DNA of 64,000 nt from Pseudomonas sp. SDI (GCF_003105155.1 NZ_QETK01000003.1:124001-188000); one strand, 5' to 3'; counted from the stretch's first letter, positions 1 to 9,967 are shown. Numbers and translations: made by a program. The notes: a model not told the origin generated them from the sequence alone.

Positions 1-2349
1 GTGCCGCTGGACCTGACCCTGATCCCGCTGCGCTCCACCAGCGAGCAGAGCCTGAAAACCTTCCGCGCACTGTTCATCAACCTGCTGCACATGCGCGAGA
101 TCACTGCCGCCAAGCTCAAGCAGCTGTTCCTCGACGCCTTCGAGCACAGCCTGCGTTCAGGCAGCGTCGACTACATCGCCGCCTGCGAAGAAGCCTTCCG
201 CGACGTGCGCCGCATGGAACAGGACTACAACTCGCTGGTGTCCGCCGGCCCGCTGGTCGAGGCCCTGGCCAACGGCGTGGCCCAGCGCGACATCCTGCGC
301 GGCAAGCTGCACCGCTTGTCGCCGCTGCTCGACTCGCTGCTCGGCACCTGGCAGGACTACGCCGAAGCCCGGCGCGAAGAGCTGGTGATCCAGTCCGAAC
401 ACTACCGCGGCGAGCAGGACAGCCTGCAGAACGACCAGCGCGGCGGCACCCAGGAACTGATGCGCCTGGAGCGGGAAATCACCGGCATCCAGCGCTGGCT
501 GGGCGAGCTGTCGGTGCTCAAGCATCGCTTTGCGTTGGTCGACGACGTCAAGGTGCTGGAGCAGCAGTTGCTCGCCGCCAAGGACGCCCACGACGAACTG
601 GCCGGCGCCCTGGCGCAGTCGCGCCAGTTCAGCGCCGAAGACCTCGAAGAGCGTCTGCGCGACTTGGAAAAACGCCTGAAATCGGTGAAACAGCAACTCG
701 ATCACGCCGACAACAACAGCTATGCGCGCCTGCGCGAAGAGTTCTCTCAGCAGGATGTCGAGCGCCTGATGCGCCTGTTCAACGGTGCCCTGTTCAGCCT
801 GCCGCTGGGCGAGCGCGGCATCGAGTTGGACGACAGCGACGTCTGGGTGAAATCCCTGGAAGCGGTGCTCGACGGCTTCAAGGGCGAGCGTTTCGAGGCA
901 CCGGGGCTGTCCATCGACCTCTCGCACATCGAACCGCCGGCCTTGCAGGCACTGGCCGACCGCGCCGCCCTGCGCGACCAGAAGGAACGCCTGGAGAAGG
1001 AGCTCAAGCAGCTCAAGACCCAGCAGGCCGTGGCCGCCGACCGCGCCGCGAGCAAAACCCAGACCGAAGCGCTGTACCAGCAGGTACTGGATGCGCAGAA
1101 GGCCCTGGAAGACTACCGTCGCGCCCAGACCCTGTCGGCCGAGGAAGGCGACAAGCTTGAGCAACTGGCACAGATGGAGGCCGCGCAGGACGACCTGAAG
1201 CGCTCCAGCGATGCCTTCACCGAGCGCGTCCAGCAGCTCTCGGCCAAGCTGCAACTGGTGGGCCGGCAGATTGCCGACCTCGAAGCCAAGCAGCGCACCC
1301 TCGACGATGCCCTGCGCCGCCGCCAACTGCTGCCGGCCGACCTGCCGTTCGGCACGCCGTTCATGGAGCCGGTCGATGACTCGATGGACAACCTGCTGCC
1401 GCTGCTCAACGACTACCAGGACAGCTGGCAGGGCCTGATGCGTTGCGACGGCCAGATCGAGGCGCTGTATGCCCAGGTGCGCCTGAAAGGCGTGGCCAAG
1501 TTCGACAGCGAAGACGACATGGAGCGCCGCCTGCAGCTGCTGATCAACGCTTATGCACACCGCACCGACGAAGCCCTGACCCTGGGCAAGGCGCGCCGCG
1601 CGGCGGTCACCGACATCGCGCGGACACTGCGCAACATCCGTAGCGACTACGACAGCCTCGAACATCAGTTGGCCTTGTTCAACCGCGAGATCAACAAGCG
1701 TCAGGTGTCCAACCTGCAGAGCTTCCGCATCGTGCTGGCGCCGAACAAGGAAGCACTCAAGCACATCGACCAGATCATCCACAGCGCCGGCCAGTACGAG
1801 GAAGGCGAGACGCTGTCGGTGTTCGACCTGAGCCAGAGCGCCGAGCAGGACAACAAGAACGAAGAGGCCAAGGAATACCTGGCCCGGCTGGTGGCGGCAA
1901 ACCACAACCAGCTGGGCCTGAAGGACCTGTTCGAGCTGGCGTTCGAGATCACCAAGGTGGGCGGTCAGCCGATCATCCATACCGACATCGATGGCGCAGC
2001 ATCGAACGGCACCACGATGACCATCAAGGCGCTGACCAACATGTACCTGTTGCTGCACTTGATGGACCGCGACCTGGCCGGGCGGGTGCGCCTGCCGTAC
2101 TACCTGGACGAAGCGGCAGACATCGACGAACGCAACCAGGCAGCGCTGCTGGAGACCAGCTTGCAGTTGGGCTTCGTACCGATCCTGGCGAGCGTGAAGC
2201 CGCAGGTGTCGGCACACGTGGCCATCGACCTGGAAGGCGGCAGCGGCCCGAACGGGATCTACATCGACGAGGCAGACTGGAAGTACATCAGCCGGCTGGA
2301 TGTGGAGAAGACGGTGGTGCGCGAGGAAGCGGAAGAAGCTTCGGCGTGA
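1..2349 (+). CDS. SMC-like ATPase of a MukBEF-type (Mks) condensin, C-terminal part
   Basis: The reading frame is open from the first base, so the N-terminus, including the Walker A site, lies outside the window; 782 residues are visible. Most of this is Leu/Glu/Gln/Arg-rich heptad sequence typical of long coiled coils. The last 130 residues form an ATPase head lobe: an SMC-signature-like segment SNGTTMTIKALTNMYL and a Walker-B-like YYLDEAADIDERNQ, followed by a switch-like region. This matches the SMC subunit of the Mks condensins, which act with a kleisin (MksF) and MksE in chromosome compaction; naming of the large subunit varies between databases. The next gene downstream is on the other strand, so no JetD/MksG nuclease follows it. 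Family assignment is fairly confident; the exact complex cannot be decided without upstream genes. Confidence 0.72.
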   Translation: MPLDLTLIPLRSTSEQSLKTFRALFINLLHMREITAAKLKQLFLDAFEHSLRSGSVDYIAACEEAFRDVRRMEQDYNSLVSAGPLVEALANGVAQRDILRGKLHRLSPLLDSLLGTWQDYAEARREELVIQSEHYRGEQDSLQNDQRGGTQELMRLEREITGIQRWLGELSVLKHRFALVDDVKVLEQQLLAAKDAHDELAGALAQSRQFSAEDLEERLRDLEKRLKSVKQQLDHADNNSYARLREEFSQQDVERLMRLFNGALFSLPLGERGIELDDSDVWVKSLEAVLDGFKGERFEAPGLSIDLSHIEPPALQALADRAALRDQKERLEKELKQLKTQQAVAADRAASKTQTEALYQQVLDAQKALEDYRRAQTLSAEEGDKLEQLAQMEAAQDDLKRSSDAFTERVQQLSAKLQLVGRQIADLEAKQRTLDDALRRRQLLPADLPFGTPFMEPVDDSMDNLLPLLNDYQDSWQGLMRCDGQIEALYAQVRLKGVAKFDSEDDMERRLQLLINAYAHRTDEALTLGKARRAAVTDIARTLRNIRSDYDSLEHQLALFNREINKRQVSNLQSFRIVLAPNKEALKHIDQIIHSAGQYEEGETLSVFDLSQSAEQDNKNEEAKEYLARLVAANHNQLGLKDLFELAFEITKVGGQPIIHTDIDGAASNGTTMTIKALTNMYLLLHLMDRDLAGRVRLPYYLDEAADIDERNQAALLETSLQLGFVPILASVKPQVSAHVAIDLEGGSGPNGIYIDEADWKYISRLDVEKTVVREEAEEASA

Positions 2350-2356
2350 GGCTGTT

Positions 2357-2418
2357 GGACTAGCACGCTCCCACAGGGCACAGCGGAGCCTTTGTGGGAG
2401 CGGGCTAGTCCCGCGATG
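2357..2418. repeat. REP palindrome pair
   Basis: Two inverted copies of the Pseudomonas REP motif: GGACTAGCACGCTCCCACAG on the left and TTTGTGGGAGCGGGCTAGTC on the right, in the space between two convergent genes. It may also act as a bidirectional transcription block. It belongs to the same class as the elements at 18137, 26009, 45361 and 57907. Confidence 0.8.
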
Positions 2419-2432
2419 AAGTCAACGTGGTC

Positions 2433-2888
2433 TTACTGCGCCCACGGCAAGATCGGAATCGCCGTCACCGCATTCTGCGGGCTGCCTTCGATCAAGCGGT
2501 CGCTGTACACCAGGTACACCAGGGTATTGCGCTTCTTGTCCAGGAAACGCACCACCTGCATGGTCTTGAACACCAGCGAGGTGCGCTCCTTGAACACCTC
2601 CTCGCCATCCTTCAACTGCCCCTTGAAGTTGATCGGCCCCACCTGGCGGCAGGCAATCGACGCTTCCGCGCGATCCTCGGCCAGGCCCAGACCGCCCTTC
2701 ACACCGCCGGTCTTGGCCCGCGACAGGTAGCACGTCACGCCGTCCACTTTCGGATCGTCGAACGCTTCCACCACAATCCGGTCATTCGGCCCGACGAACT
2801 TGAACACCGTCGATACCTGGCCAATTTCTTCGGCCGCGGCCACCACCGGCAGTGCCAGCAGTGCCGCCATCATCATTCCTTTCAACAC
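2433..2888 (-). CDS. creA: CreA family periplasmic protein
   Basis: A CreA-family protein of about 151 residues, a small exported protein whose biochemical role is unknown. The N-terminus ([21 protein letters not shown] if the GTG start is used) is a short signal peptide with an Ala-x-Ala cleavage site. The mature part has two cysteines (CYLSR and IACRQ) likely to form a disulfide. I chose GTG at 2888 because TGAGGA, which includes the proB stop codon, lies at Shine-Dalgarno distance; a TTG six bases upstream is too close to it. The gene follows proB by 10 bases and is probably translationally coupled to it. The link to glutamate kinase looks positional only. Confidence 0.82.
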   Translation of the reverse strand: MLKGMMMAALLALPVVAAAEEIGQVSTVFKFVGPNDRIVVEAFDDPKVDGVTCYLSRAKTGGVKGGLGLAEDRAEASIACRQVGPINFKGQLKDGEEVFKERTSLVFKTMQVVRFLDKKRNTLVYLVYSDRLIEGSPQNAVTAIPILPWAQ

Positions 2889-2898
2889 AGGCAATTCC

Positions 2899-4017
2899 TC
2901 ATACCAGAATCAGGTTGTCGCGGTGCACCAGCTCAGGCTCGGCGCTGTAACCCAGCAGCCCTTCGATGGCCTCAGACGACTGGCCGATGATCTTCTGCGC
3001 TTCCAGCGCACTGTAGTTGGCTAGCCCGCGCGCCACTTCCAGGCCGTCGGGATCGACGCAAACGACCATCTCGCCACGACGGAAGCTGCCCTGTACGGTT
3101 TTCACCCCCACCGGCAGCAGGCTCTTGTTCGCCCCGCGCAGCGCCTGCACGGCACCGGCATCGAGCACCAGGGTGCCACGGGTTTGCAGATGCCCGGCCA
3201 GCCACTGCTTGCGCGCGGCGAGCATGCCGCGCTCAGGCGACAGCAGGGTACCCAGGCGCTCGCCGCCCTTGAGCCGATCCAGCACACGCTCCAGGCGCCC
3301 GCCGACGATGATCGTGTGGGCTCCGGAACGCGCCGCCAGGCGTGCCGCACGCAGCTTGGTCTGCATGCCGCCACGGCCCAGCGCCCCGCCGGTACCGCCG
3401 GCTACGGCGTCCAGCGCCGGGTCGTCGGCACGCGCTTCGTAGATCAGCTGGGCATCGGGGTTGTTGCGCGGGTCGGCATCGAACATGCCGTCGCGGTCGG
3501 TCAGGATCACCAGCAGGTCGGCTTCGACCAGGTTGGCCACCAGGGCGGCCAGGGTGTCGTTGTCGCCGAAACGGATTTCGTCGGTGACCACCGTGTCGTT
3601 CTCGTTGATCACCGGCACCACGCCCAGCTCCACCAGGGTGCGCAGGGTACTGCGGGCGTTCAGGTAACGCTTGCGGTCGGAGAGGTCGTCATGCGTCAGC
3701 AGAATCTGCGCGGTGTGCCGGCCATGCTCGGCAAAGCTCGATTCCCAGGCCTGCACCAGGCCCATCTGGCCGATGGCGGCAGCGGCCTGCAGCTCGTTCA
3801 TGGCACTCGGTCGCTTGGTCCAGCCCAGGCGGCTCATGCCGGCTGCCACGGCGCCCGAAGAGACCAGCACCAACTCGACGCCTGCTTCATGCAGGGCCAC
3901 CATCTGCTCAACCCAAACGCCCATGGCCGCACGATCCAGGCCCTTGCCATCTGCCGTCAGCAGGGCACTACCGATCTTCACGACCCAGCGCTGCGCGCCC
4001 GTCACCTTGCTCCGCAT
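2899..4017 (-). CDS. proB: Glutamate 5-kinase ProB
   Basis: First enzyme of proline synthesis: ATP-dependent phosphorylation of glutamate to glutamyl 5-phosphate in the cytoplasm. The 372-residue protein has the amino-acid-kinase start [11 protein letters not shown], the VSSGAVAAG loop, NENDTV substrate loop and a C-terminal PUA domain (from about residue 275, [12 protein letters not shown] onward). ProB of this length with a PUA domain is normal for gammaproteobacteria and is usually feedback-inhibited by proline. The open frame extends 10 codons further upstream, but the ATG at 4017 has GGAAG six bases before it and gives the family N-terminus [11 protein letters not shown] terminator separates it from cgtA upstream, so it probably has its own promoter in 4018-4080; creA follows in the same transcript. 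Confidence 0.97.
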   Translation of the reverse strand: MRSKVTGAQRWVVKIGSALLTADGKGLDRAAMGVWVEQMVALHEAGVELVLVSSGAVAAGMSRLGWTKRPSAMNELQAAAAIGQMGLVQAWESSFAEHGRHTAQILLTHDDLSDRKRYLNARSTLRTLVELGVVPVINENDTVVTDEIRFGDNDTLAALVANLVEADLLVILTDRDGMFDADPRNNPDAQLIYEARADDPALDAVAGGTGGALGRGGMQTKLRAARLAARSGAHTIIVGGRLERVLDRLKGGERLGTLLSPERGMLAARKQWLAGHLQTRGTLVLDAGAVQALRGANKSLLPVGVKTVQGSFRRGEMVVCVDPDGLEVARGLANYSALEAQKIIGQSSEAIEGLLGYSAEPELVHRDNLILV

Positions 4018-4080
4018 CTTCTTCCAACCTATGCCGGTGAAGGGCACGACAGCGTGCCCCCCAATAATCTGTGGATACTA

Positions 4081-4106
4081 AAACGCCGCTTGAAAAAGCG
4101 GCGTTT
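4081..4106 (-). terminator. Rho-independent terminator after cgtA
   Basis: Ten-base stem AAACGCCGCT / AGCGGCGTTT around a six-base A/T-rich loop; on the minus strand it ends in TTTTAG. It sits 17 bases after the cgtA stop codon and before proB. Confidence 0.85.
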
Positions 4107-4122
4107 AGTGTACTGCAACGAA

Positions 4123-5382
<1,260 letters not shown>

Positions 5383-5493
5383 TCAAAGACATAAGGCCCT
5401 TGCAAAAATGAGCGCGGCGGCCCCCGTCAACGACCGAAACACCAGCGCCGGCAGCCCATACAAACAGCTTTGCAAGAGACTCATCCCACAAAC

Positions 5494-5524
5494 GAAAAAG
5501 CCCCGTCGCGAGACAGGGCTTTTC
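5494..5524 (-). terminator. Rho-independent terminator after rpmA
   Basis: On the minus strand AAAAGCCCTGTCTCGCGACG begins a GC stem that pairs with GGGGCTTTTT and runs into a T-tract. It lies 15 bases after the rpmA stop codon and insulates cgtA from the ribosomal protein genes. Confidence 0.8.
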
Positions 5525-5538
5525 CAGCGTCAACGCGA

Positions 5539-5796
5539 TCAGGCCGCGACGATGCTCACGTAACGACGACCGAAGGCGCCTTTTACTTCAAACTTGATCT
5601 TACCCTCGATCTTGGCGAACAGGGTGTGATCCTTGCCCATGCCAACGCCGTAGCCAGCGTGGAATTGGGTGCCGCGCTGACGCACGATGATGTTGCCCGG
5701 GATGATAGCCTGGCCGCCATACATCTTCACGCCAAGGCGTTTGGCTTCTGAGTCGCGACCGTTACGGGTACTACCACCAGCTTTTTTGTGTGCCAT
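5539..5796 (-). CDS. rpmA: 50S ribosomal protein L27
   Basis: An 85-residue L27, a component of the large ribosomal subunit whose N-terminal tail reaches the peptidyl-transferase centre. The start [16 protein letters not shown] and the internal [17 protein letters not shown] are diagnostic. There is no Firmicutes-type cleavable N-terminal extension. It lies 35 bases after rplU on the same strand, with a clear Shine-Dalgarno (AGGAGAA) before the ATG at 5796, and is co-transcribed with rplU. Confidence 0.99.
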   Translation of the reverse strand: MAHKKAGGSTRNGRDSEAKRLGVKMYGGQAIIPGNIIVRQRGTQFHAGYGVGMGKDHTLFAKIEGKIKFEVKGAFGRRYVSIVAA

Positions 5797-5831
5797 GAGT
5801 TCAATTCTCCTGAATGGGGATTAGGCTGAAA

Positions 5832-6143
5832 TTAAGCCTGAATACCGGTGATTTTGATCTCGGTGAACCACTGGCGGTGGCCCATACGCTTCATGTGGTG
5901 CTTACGGCGACGGAACTTGATGATACGCACTTTGTCGTGACGACCTTGCGAGATCACTTCAGCTACGACGGTGGCGCCAGCAACAACGGGTGCGCCGATG
6001 TTCACGTCGTCGCCATTGGCAACCAACAGAACGCGGTCGAAAGTCACGGATTCGCCAGTGGCGACTTCCAGTTTTTCAATTTTCAGGTATTCACCTGGGG
6101 CGACTTTGTACTGCTTGCCACCGGTAACAATTACTGCGTACAT
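5832..6143 (-). CDS. rplU: 50S ribosomal protein L21
   Basis: A 103-residue L21, which binds 23S rRNA in the large subunit. [20 protein letters not shown] at the start and the basic [17 protein letters not shown] stretch near the C-terminus are characteristic. The open frame extends 20 codons further upstream, but the ATG at 6143 is preceded by a Shine-Dalgarno (GGAGAAA) and gives the standard length. A near-consensus sigma-70 promoter lies about 130 bases upstream, leaving a leader of roughly 125 nucleotides that could carry regulation. Confidence 0.98.
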   Translation of the reverse strand: MYAVIVTGGKQYKVAPGEYLKIEKLEVATGESVTFDRVLLVANGDDVNIGAPVVAGATVVAEVISQGRHDKVRIIKFRRRKHHMKRMGHRQWFTEIKITGIQA

Positions 6144-6275
6144 GGGTATTTCTCCGATAATCCTGCTCACCCAGCTCTTTATAGGAAGAGTATTGGCTGG
6201 CATGGCTGCATAGGGCTGGAACGGCCCAGTGCAATTGCGTAAGGCAGGTGCTGCCCAGGAAGTTCAGGGTGCGCG

Positions 6276-6304
6276 ATTGTACGCAAGGCAGGCAGGCCTT
6301 GCAA
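6276..6304 (-). promoter_or_regulatory. Sigma-70 promoter for rplU-rpmA
   Basis: Read on the minus strand: -35 TTGCAA (6304-6299), a 17-base spacer and -10 TACAAT (6281-6276). Transcription would start near 6269 and give a long leader before rplU. Confidence 0.7.
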
Positions 6305-6335
6305 GTGCGGCCATTGTCCCTACAGGGCGTGCGCC

Positions 6336-6364
6336 TTGACAGGCCGGGACCCGCAACCTAGCAT
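6336..6364 (+). promoter_or_regulatory. Sigma-70 promoter for ispB
   Basis: Consensus -35 TTGACA (6336-6341), exactly 17 bases, then -10 TAGCAT (6359-6364). The start site would fall near 6371, only about 8 bases before the ATG at 6379. This favours the second ATG at 6397 as the ispB start. It is back to back with the rplU promoter, 31 bases away. Confidence 0.75.
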
Positions 6365-6396
6365 GCCGCGCAACCTTTATGGAGCACCTGTGGCCG

Positions 6397-7365
6397 ATGC
6401 AACCCCAAGCTTTCTACCGCGCGGTAGCGGACGATTTCAGCGCCGTTGACGAAATCATCAAGAAACAGCTGACGTCGCGCGTCCCGCTGGTGTCGAAGAT
6501 CGGCGACTATATTACCTCGGCCGGCGGCAAGCGCCTGCGCCCGTTGCTGGTGCTGCTGTGCGGCAAGGCACTCGGTCGCGAAGGCGACGACCTGCGCCTG
6601 CTGGCCGCCACCATCGAATTCCTGCACACCGCGACCCTGCTGCATGACGACGTGGTCGACATGTCGGGCATGCGCCGTGGCCGCTCCACCGCCAACGCCC
6701 TGTGGGGCAACGCGCCGAGCGTGCTGGTGGGCGACTTCCTGTACTCGCGCTCGTTCGAAATGATGGTCGAACTGGGCTCGATGCCAGTCATGCAGATTCT
6801 CTCCAAAGCCACCCGGGTGATTGCCGAGGGCGAAGTGCTGCAGCTGTCGCGGATCCGCGACGCAAGCACCACCGAAGAGGTCTACATGGACGTCATTCGC
6901 GGCAAGACCGCGATGCTCTTCGAAGCCTCCACCCACAGTGCCGCGGCACTGGCCGCTGCCAGCGACGAACAGCGCGAGGCGCTGCGCACCTTTGGCGATC
7001 ACCTGGGTGTGGCCTTCCAGTTGGTCGACGACCTGCTCGACTACAAGGGCGACGCCGAGACCCTGGGCAAGAACGTCGGCGACGACCTGGCCGAAGGCAA
7101 GCCGACCCTGCCGCTGATCTACACCATGCGCGAAGGCACTGCCGAACAGGCAGCGCTGGTGCGCCAGGCGATCCAGAAAGGCGGCATCGAAGACCTCGAG
7201 CGTATCCGCGACGCGGTCGAAGCAGCCGGCGCCCTTGAGTACACCGCACAAATGGCCCGCGACTACGTCGCCCGCGCCATCGCCTGCCTGGACGCCCTGC
7301 CGGCCAGCGAGTACCGCGACGCCCTGGTCGAACTCAGCGAGTTCGCGGTCGCCCGTACGCACTGA
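6397..7365 (+). CDS. ispB: Polyprenyl (octaprenyl/nonaprenyl) diphosphate synthase IspB
   Basis: Trans-prenyltransferase that condenses isopentenyl diphosphate units to make the long side chain of ubiquinone. The 322-residue product has the first aspartate-rich motif in LLHDDVVDMSGMRRGR, GGKRLRPLL near the N-terminus and the second aspartate-rich motif in QLVDDLLDYKGD, all intact. I place the start at MQPQAFYRAV (6397) because the visible promoter would start the message just before the upstream ATG (6379). Pseudomonas normally makes Q9, so nonaprenyl is the likely chain length; this is inference. It is monocistronic with its own terminator. Confidence 0.95.
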   Translation: MQPQAFYRAVADDFSAVDEIIKKQLTSRVPLVSKIGDYITSAGGKRLRPLLVLLCGKALGREGDDLRLLAATIEFLHTATLLHDDVVDMSGMRRGRSTANALWGNAPSVLVGDFLYSRSFEMMVELGSMPVMQILSKATRVIAEGEVLQLSRIRDASTTEEVYMDVIRGKTAMLFEASTHSAAALAAASDEQREALRTFGDHLGVAFQLVDDLLDYKGDAETLGKNVGDDLAEGKPTLPLIYTMREGTAEQAALVRQAIQKGGIEDLERIRDAVEAAGALEYTAQMARDYVARAIACLDALPASEYRDALVELSEFAVARTH

Positions 7366-7373
7366 CGGCGCCT

Positions 7374-7405
7374 CCGGCCCATCGCTCGATGGGCCCGGTT
7401 TTCCT
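7374..7405 (+). terminator. Rho-independent terminator after ispB
   Basis: Stem CCGGCCCATCG / CGATGGGCCCGG closely followed by TTTTCCT, nine bases after the ispB stop codon. Confidence 0.85.
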
Positions 7406-7465
7406 CTTGCGCACTAATCCCTATACAATGTGGGCTTTCTGTACGCATACCCTTGAGGAACCTTA

Positions 7466-7807
7466 GTGAGCACTTTGCCACCCTGCCCGAAATGCAACTC
7501 CGAATACACCTACGAAGACGGCGCCCAGTTGATCTGCCCCGAGTGCGCTCACGAGTGGTCGGCCGCCGGTGAAGCCGACGCCGCCAGCGACGAAGCGGTG
7601 AAAAAGGATGCAGTGGGCAACGTCCTGCAGGACGGCGACACCATCACCGTGATCAAGGACCTGAAGGTCAAGGGCACCTCACTGGTGGTCAAGGTCGGCA
7701 CCAAGGTCAAGAACATCCGCCTGTGCGACGGCGACCACGATATCGACTGCAAGATCGACGGTATCGGCCCGATGAAGCTGAAATCGGAATTCGTCCGCAA
7801 GGTCTGA
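7466..7807 (+). CDS. yjdM: Zinc-ribbon protein of the YjdM/PhnA family
   Basis: A 113-residue protein starting at GTG with GAGGAA upstream. Residues 6-30 form a zinc ribbon with two pairs of cysteines (CPKC and CPEC). The remainder is the PhnA/YjdM C-terminal domain with conserved [15 protein letters not shown] and a [19 protein letters not shown] tail. The family was once linked to phosphonate use because of its location in E. coli, but its function is unknown and no phosphonate gene is nearby here. It is a stand-alone gene between ispB and an iron-regulated small ORF. Confidence 0.9.
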   Translation: MSTLPPCPKCNSEYTYEDGAQLICPECAHEWSAAGEADAASDEAVKKDAVGNVLQDGDTITVIKDLKVKGTSLVVKVGTKVKNIRLCDGDHDIDCKIDGIGPMKLKSEFVRKV

Positions 7808-7897
7808 TCCCCTCGTGCTGTCGGGGCTGCCGGGCAGTCTCGACAGACGCTGCAAAACAGATTCGGGGAAAATCCGCCAATAGGCACTTGCTATTTT

Positions 7898-7916
7898 GAT
7901 AATAGGAATTATTCTC
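7898..7916. promoter_or_regulatory. Fur box
   Basis: GATAATAGGAATTATTCTC matches 14 of the 19 positions of the classical Fur consensus and lies 26 bases upstream of the next ATG, where it would overlap the promoter. It predicts repression of the following gene by iron. Confidence 0.78.
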
Positions 7917-7942
7917 ATTGAATGCTTTCAAGGAGAATAGCC

Positions 7943-8191
7943 ATGACTTATCTTATCGACGCCTGGCTTGACCGCCCCCACCCTTACCTGCGCATCCTGC
8001 ACCGCGAGACCGGCGAGGTCTGTGCCGTGTTGGAAGAAGACGCGCTGGACGAACTGCGCGACCAGGGCGACCTGGACCTGAACGGTTTGAATTCGAGTGA
8101 GCCGATCGTGCTCAAGGAACTGGTGAGGAACCTGTTCCTGTTCTGCTATGCGCGGGCGTTGCGTCCGGGCACTGGGACTTTGCAGCTTTAA
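7943..8191 (+). CDS. Small protein of unknown function, probably iron-regulated
   Basis: An 82-residue acidic cytoplasmic protein (MTYLIDAWLDRPHPYLRILH start) with no signal peptide or membrane segment. By position, next to ispB and fklB, it appears to correspond to P. aeruginosa PA4570, described as induced when iron is short; that link is from memory. The ATG at 7943 has a good Shine-Dalgarno (AAGGAGAA); an ATG seven codons upstream (7922) lies next to the Fur box and has none. A Fur box just upstream supports iron repression. No domain or catalytic motif is recognisable. Confidence 0.82.
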   Translation: MTYLIDAWLDRPHPYLRILHRETGEVCAVLEEDALDELRDQGDLDLNGLNSSEPIVLKELVRNLFLFCYARALRPGTGTLQL

Positions 8192-8195
8192 CAGC

Positions 8196-8262
8196 ATCGC
8201 CGGCAAGGCCGGCTCCCACAGTGAGCGGCTGCAATCCTGTGGGAGCCAGCCTTGCCGGCGAT
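8196..8262. repeat. REP palindrome pair, second sequence type
   Basis: ATCGCCGGCAAGGCCGGCTC followed by CCACA is repeated inverted as TGTGGGAGCCAGCCTTGCCG plus GCGAT, separated by about 20 bases. It lies between two convergent genes and shares its core with the element at 52160, not with the other REP copies in the window. Confidence 0.85.
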
Positions 8263-8269
8263 AGCGGTA

Positions 8270-8887
8270 TTACAGAACGTCGAGCAGCTCGACGTCGAAC
8301 ACCAGCACGCTGTGCGGCGGAATGCTGCCAACGCCCTGAGCGCCGTACGCCAGCTCGCTCGGTACGTACAGGCGCCACTTGCTACCGGCGTTCATCAGTT
8401 GCAGTGCTTCGGTCCAGCCGGCGATCACGCCACTGACCGGGAATTCTGCTGGCTGGCCACGCTCGTAGGAGCTGTCGAAGACAGTACCGTCGATCAGGGT
8501 GCCGTGGTAGTGGGTGCGAACGCTGTCGTCGCGGCTTGGCTTGGCGCCTTCGCCTGCAGTCAGCACTTCGAATTGCAGGCCCGAGGCCAGGGTGGTGATG
8601 CCGTCACGCTTGGCGTTTTCCGCCAGGAACTCTTTACCGGCACCCGCAGCTGCTTCGGCCTTGGCAGCCGCTTCGGCTTGCATGATCTCGCGGATGACTT
8701 TGAAGCTGGCCGACAGGTCTTCTTCGCTAACGCGGCTGGCCTGGCCATTGAAGGCGTCGGTCAGACCGGCCAGGATCGCGTCCAGGCTCACGCCCGGCGG
8801 CGGGTTGTCGCGCAGTTGACCACCCAGCTGACGGCCGATGCCGTAGCTCACGCGGGTTTCGTCGGTAGACAGATTGATTTCGGACAT
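8270..8887 (-). CDS. fklB: FKBP-type peptidyl-prolyl isomerase FklB
   Basis: A 205-residue two-domain FKBP of the FkpA/FklB (FKBP22) type. Residues 1-90 are the helical dimerisation arm (VSYGIGRQLGGQL start); residues 95-205 are the FKBP fold with HYHGTLIDGTVFDSS and the GWTEALQLM and IPPHSVLVFDVELLDV segments. There is no signal peptide, so it is the cytoplasmic FklB form rather than periplasmic FkpA. The ATG has GGAG upstream. It ends next to a REP element and is followed, on the other strand, by the Fur-boxed small gene. Confidence 0.94.
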   Translation of the reverse strand: MSEINLSTDETRVSYGIGRQLGGQLRDNPPPGVSLDAILAGLTDAFNGQASRVSEEDLSASFKVIREIMQAEAAAKAEAAAGAGKEFLAENAKRDGITTLASGLQFEVLTAGEGAKPSRDDSVRTHYHGTLIDGTVFDSSYERGQPAEFPVSGVIAGWTEALQLMNAGSKWRLYVPSELAYGAQGVGSIPPHSVLVFDVELLDVL

Positions 8888-8991
8888 TGTGTCGCTCCGC
8901 TGCAGGGCGCAAGTGCTGCACGCCCTTTACTAAAAGGGCGAGCAGACTAGCACACTGCGCCGCGGCAATTCAGCTACCGGTTCTAACAGGC

Positions 8992-9285
8992 TCAGCGCCG
9001 CGAAATTGGCAGCTTGAGGTCTTCCTCGGCGCTGTTCATCCCGCACATTTCGTCCTGTACCGACCAGTGCACAAGGTTGAGCGGTAAATCCGGCAGACGC
9101 TGCAGCCAGCCCTTGGCCTCGGCTACCGAGTGCACCCGCAAGCGTCGGCCGCGGGCATCGGCCAGCGGATGCGCGTGACCGTGTACACGCGCTTCGAGCA
9201 GGTAGTCGCCGCCTTCGATGGCGATCAGGTTCAGCTCCTGGACATGGCCGGCCCTGGCCTGGGTGTTCAGATCGTGCAGGTTCAT
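8992..9285 (-). CDS. DUF6482-type small protein
   Basis: A 97-residue protein, MNLHDLNTQARAGHVQELNL at the start, with no signal peptide, membrane segment or catalytic motif. The order yqhA, this gene, fklB is, as I recall, also found in P. aeruginosa (PA4572-PA4574). I associate the sequence with the DUF6482 family; function is unknown. There is a clear GAGGTG Shine-Dalgarno before the ATG. It lies downstream of yqhA but a strong terminator separates them, so it is probably expressed separately. Confidence 0.75.
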   Translation of the reverse strand: MNLHDLNTQARAGHVQELNLIAIEGGDYLLEARVHGHAHPLADARGRRLRVHSVAEAKGWLQRLPDLPLNLVHWSVQDEMCGMNSAEEDLKLPISRR

Positions 9286-9364
9286 TGCAGCACCTCACTA
9301 CTGGGACAGTCGAGCGTCCGTTCATTTTTCGTACAGCCGCGCACAAAGCACAAGGCAGAAACAC

Positions 9365-9398
9365 AACCGCCCGTCCGTTTTGCAACGGACGGGCGGTT
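9365..9398 (-). terminator. Rho-independent terminator after yqhA
   Basis: Perfect 13-base stem AACCGCCCGTCCG / CGGACGGGCGGTT with an eight-base loop; on the minus strand it is followed by a T-rich run (TGTGTTTCT). Confidence 0.85.
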
Positions 9399-9421
9399 CG
9401 GCTGCCGCAGCGATCGGTCGA

Positions 9422-9910
9422 TCAGTGCTTGGTCACTTTGTCCAGGTAGCCCATGGCAAAGGCCGAGATCACGAAGGTCATGTGGATGATCACGTACCAC
9501 ATCAGGTACTCGGTCTCGATGTTGCGCGCGTCCATGAACACCCGCAGCAGATGAATCGAGGAGATCGCCACGATCGAGGCAGCCACTTTCATCTTCAGCG
9601 ACGAAGAGTCCATCTTGCCCAGCCAGCTGAGTTTCTCCTGGCCTTCGTCGATGTCCAGCTGCGACACGAAGTTCTCGTAGCCGGAGATCATCACCATCAC
9701 CAGCAGGCCACCGACCAGTGCCATGTCGATCAGCGACAGCAACACCAGGATCAGATCGGCTTCAGCCAGGGCGAAGACGTTCGGCAGCACATGGAAGATC
9801 TCCTGAAAGAACTTCAGTGCCAGCGCCAGCAGGCCCAACGACAGACCAAAGTAGATCGGGGCGAGCAGCCAGCGCGAGGCGTACATCGCATTTTCGATAA
9901 AGCGTTCCAT
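9422..9910 (-). CDS. yqhA: YqhA/UPF0114 inner-membrane protein
   Basis: A 162-residue integral membrane protein of the UPF0114 family, function unknown. Four hydrophobic segments are visible ([75 protein letters not shown]). The conserved motif [16 protein letters not shown] lies in the middle loop. The open frame runs 25 codons further upstream, but the ATG at 9910 ([14 protein letters not shown]) is the family start. A terminator follows immediately. Confidence 0.92.
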   Translation of the reverse strand: MERFIENAMYASRWLLAPIYFGLSLGLLALALKFFQEIFHVLPNVFALAEADLILVLLSLIDMALVGGLLVMVMISGYENFVSQLDIDEGQEKLSWLGKMDSSSLKMKVAASIVAISSIHLLRVFMDARNIETEYLMWYVIIHMTFVISAFAMGYLDKVTKH

Positions 9911-9967
9911 TGAGCAAATCACCAGGTGGCGGGAAAAACGAGCGCGAGTATACCAGCCGCCTGTGAC

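Noticed and set aside
157..2217. 686-codon open frame opposite the SMC-like gene
   Set aside because: His/Gln/Val/Leu-rich shadow typical of the antisense frame of a GC-rich gene; no domain, no Shine-Dalgarno.
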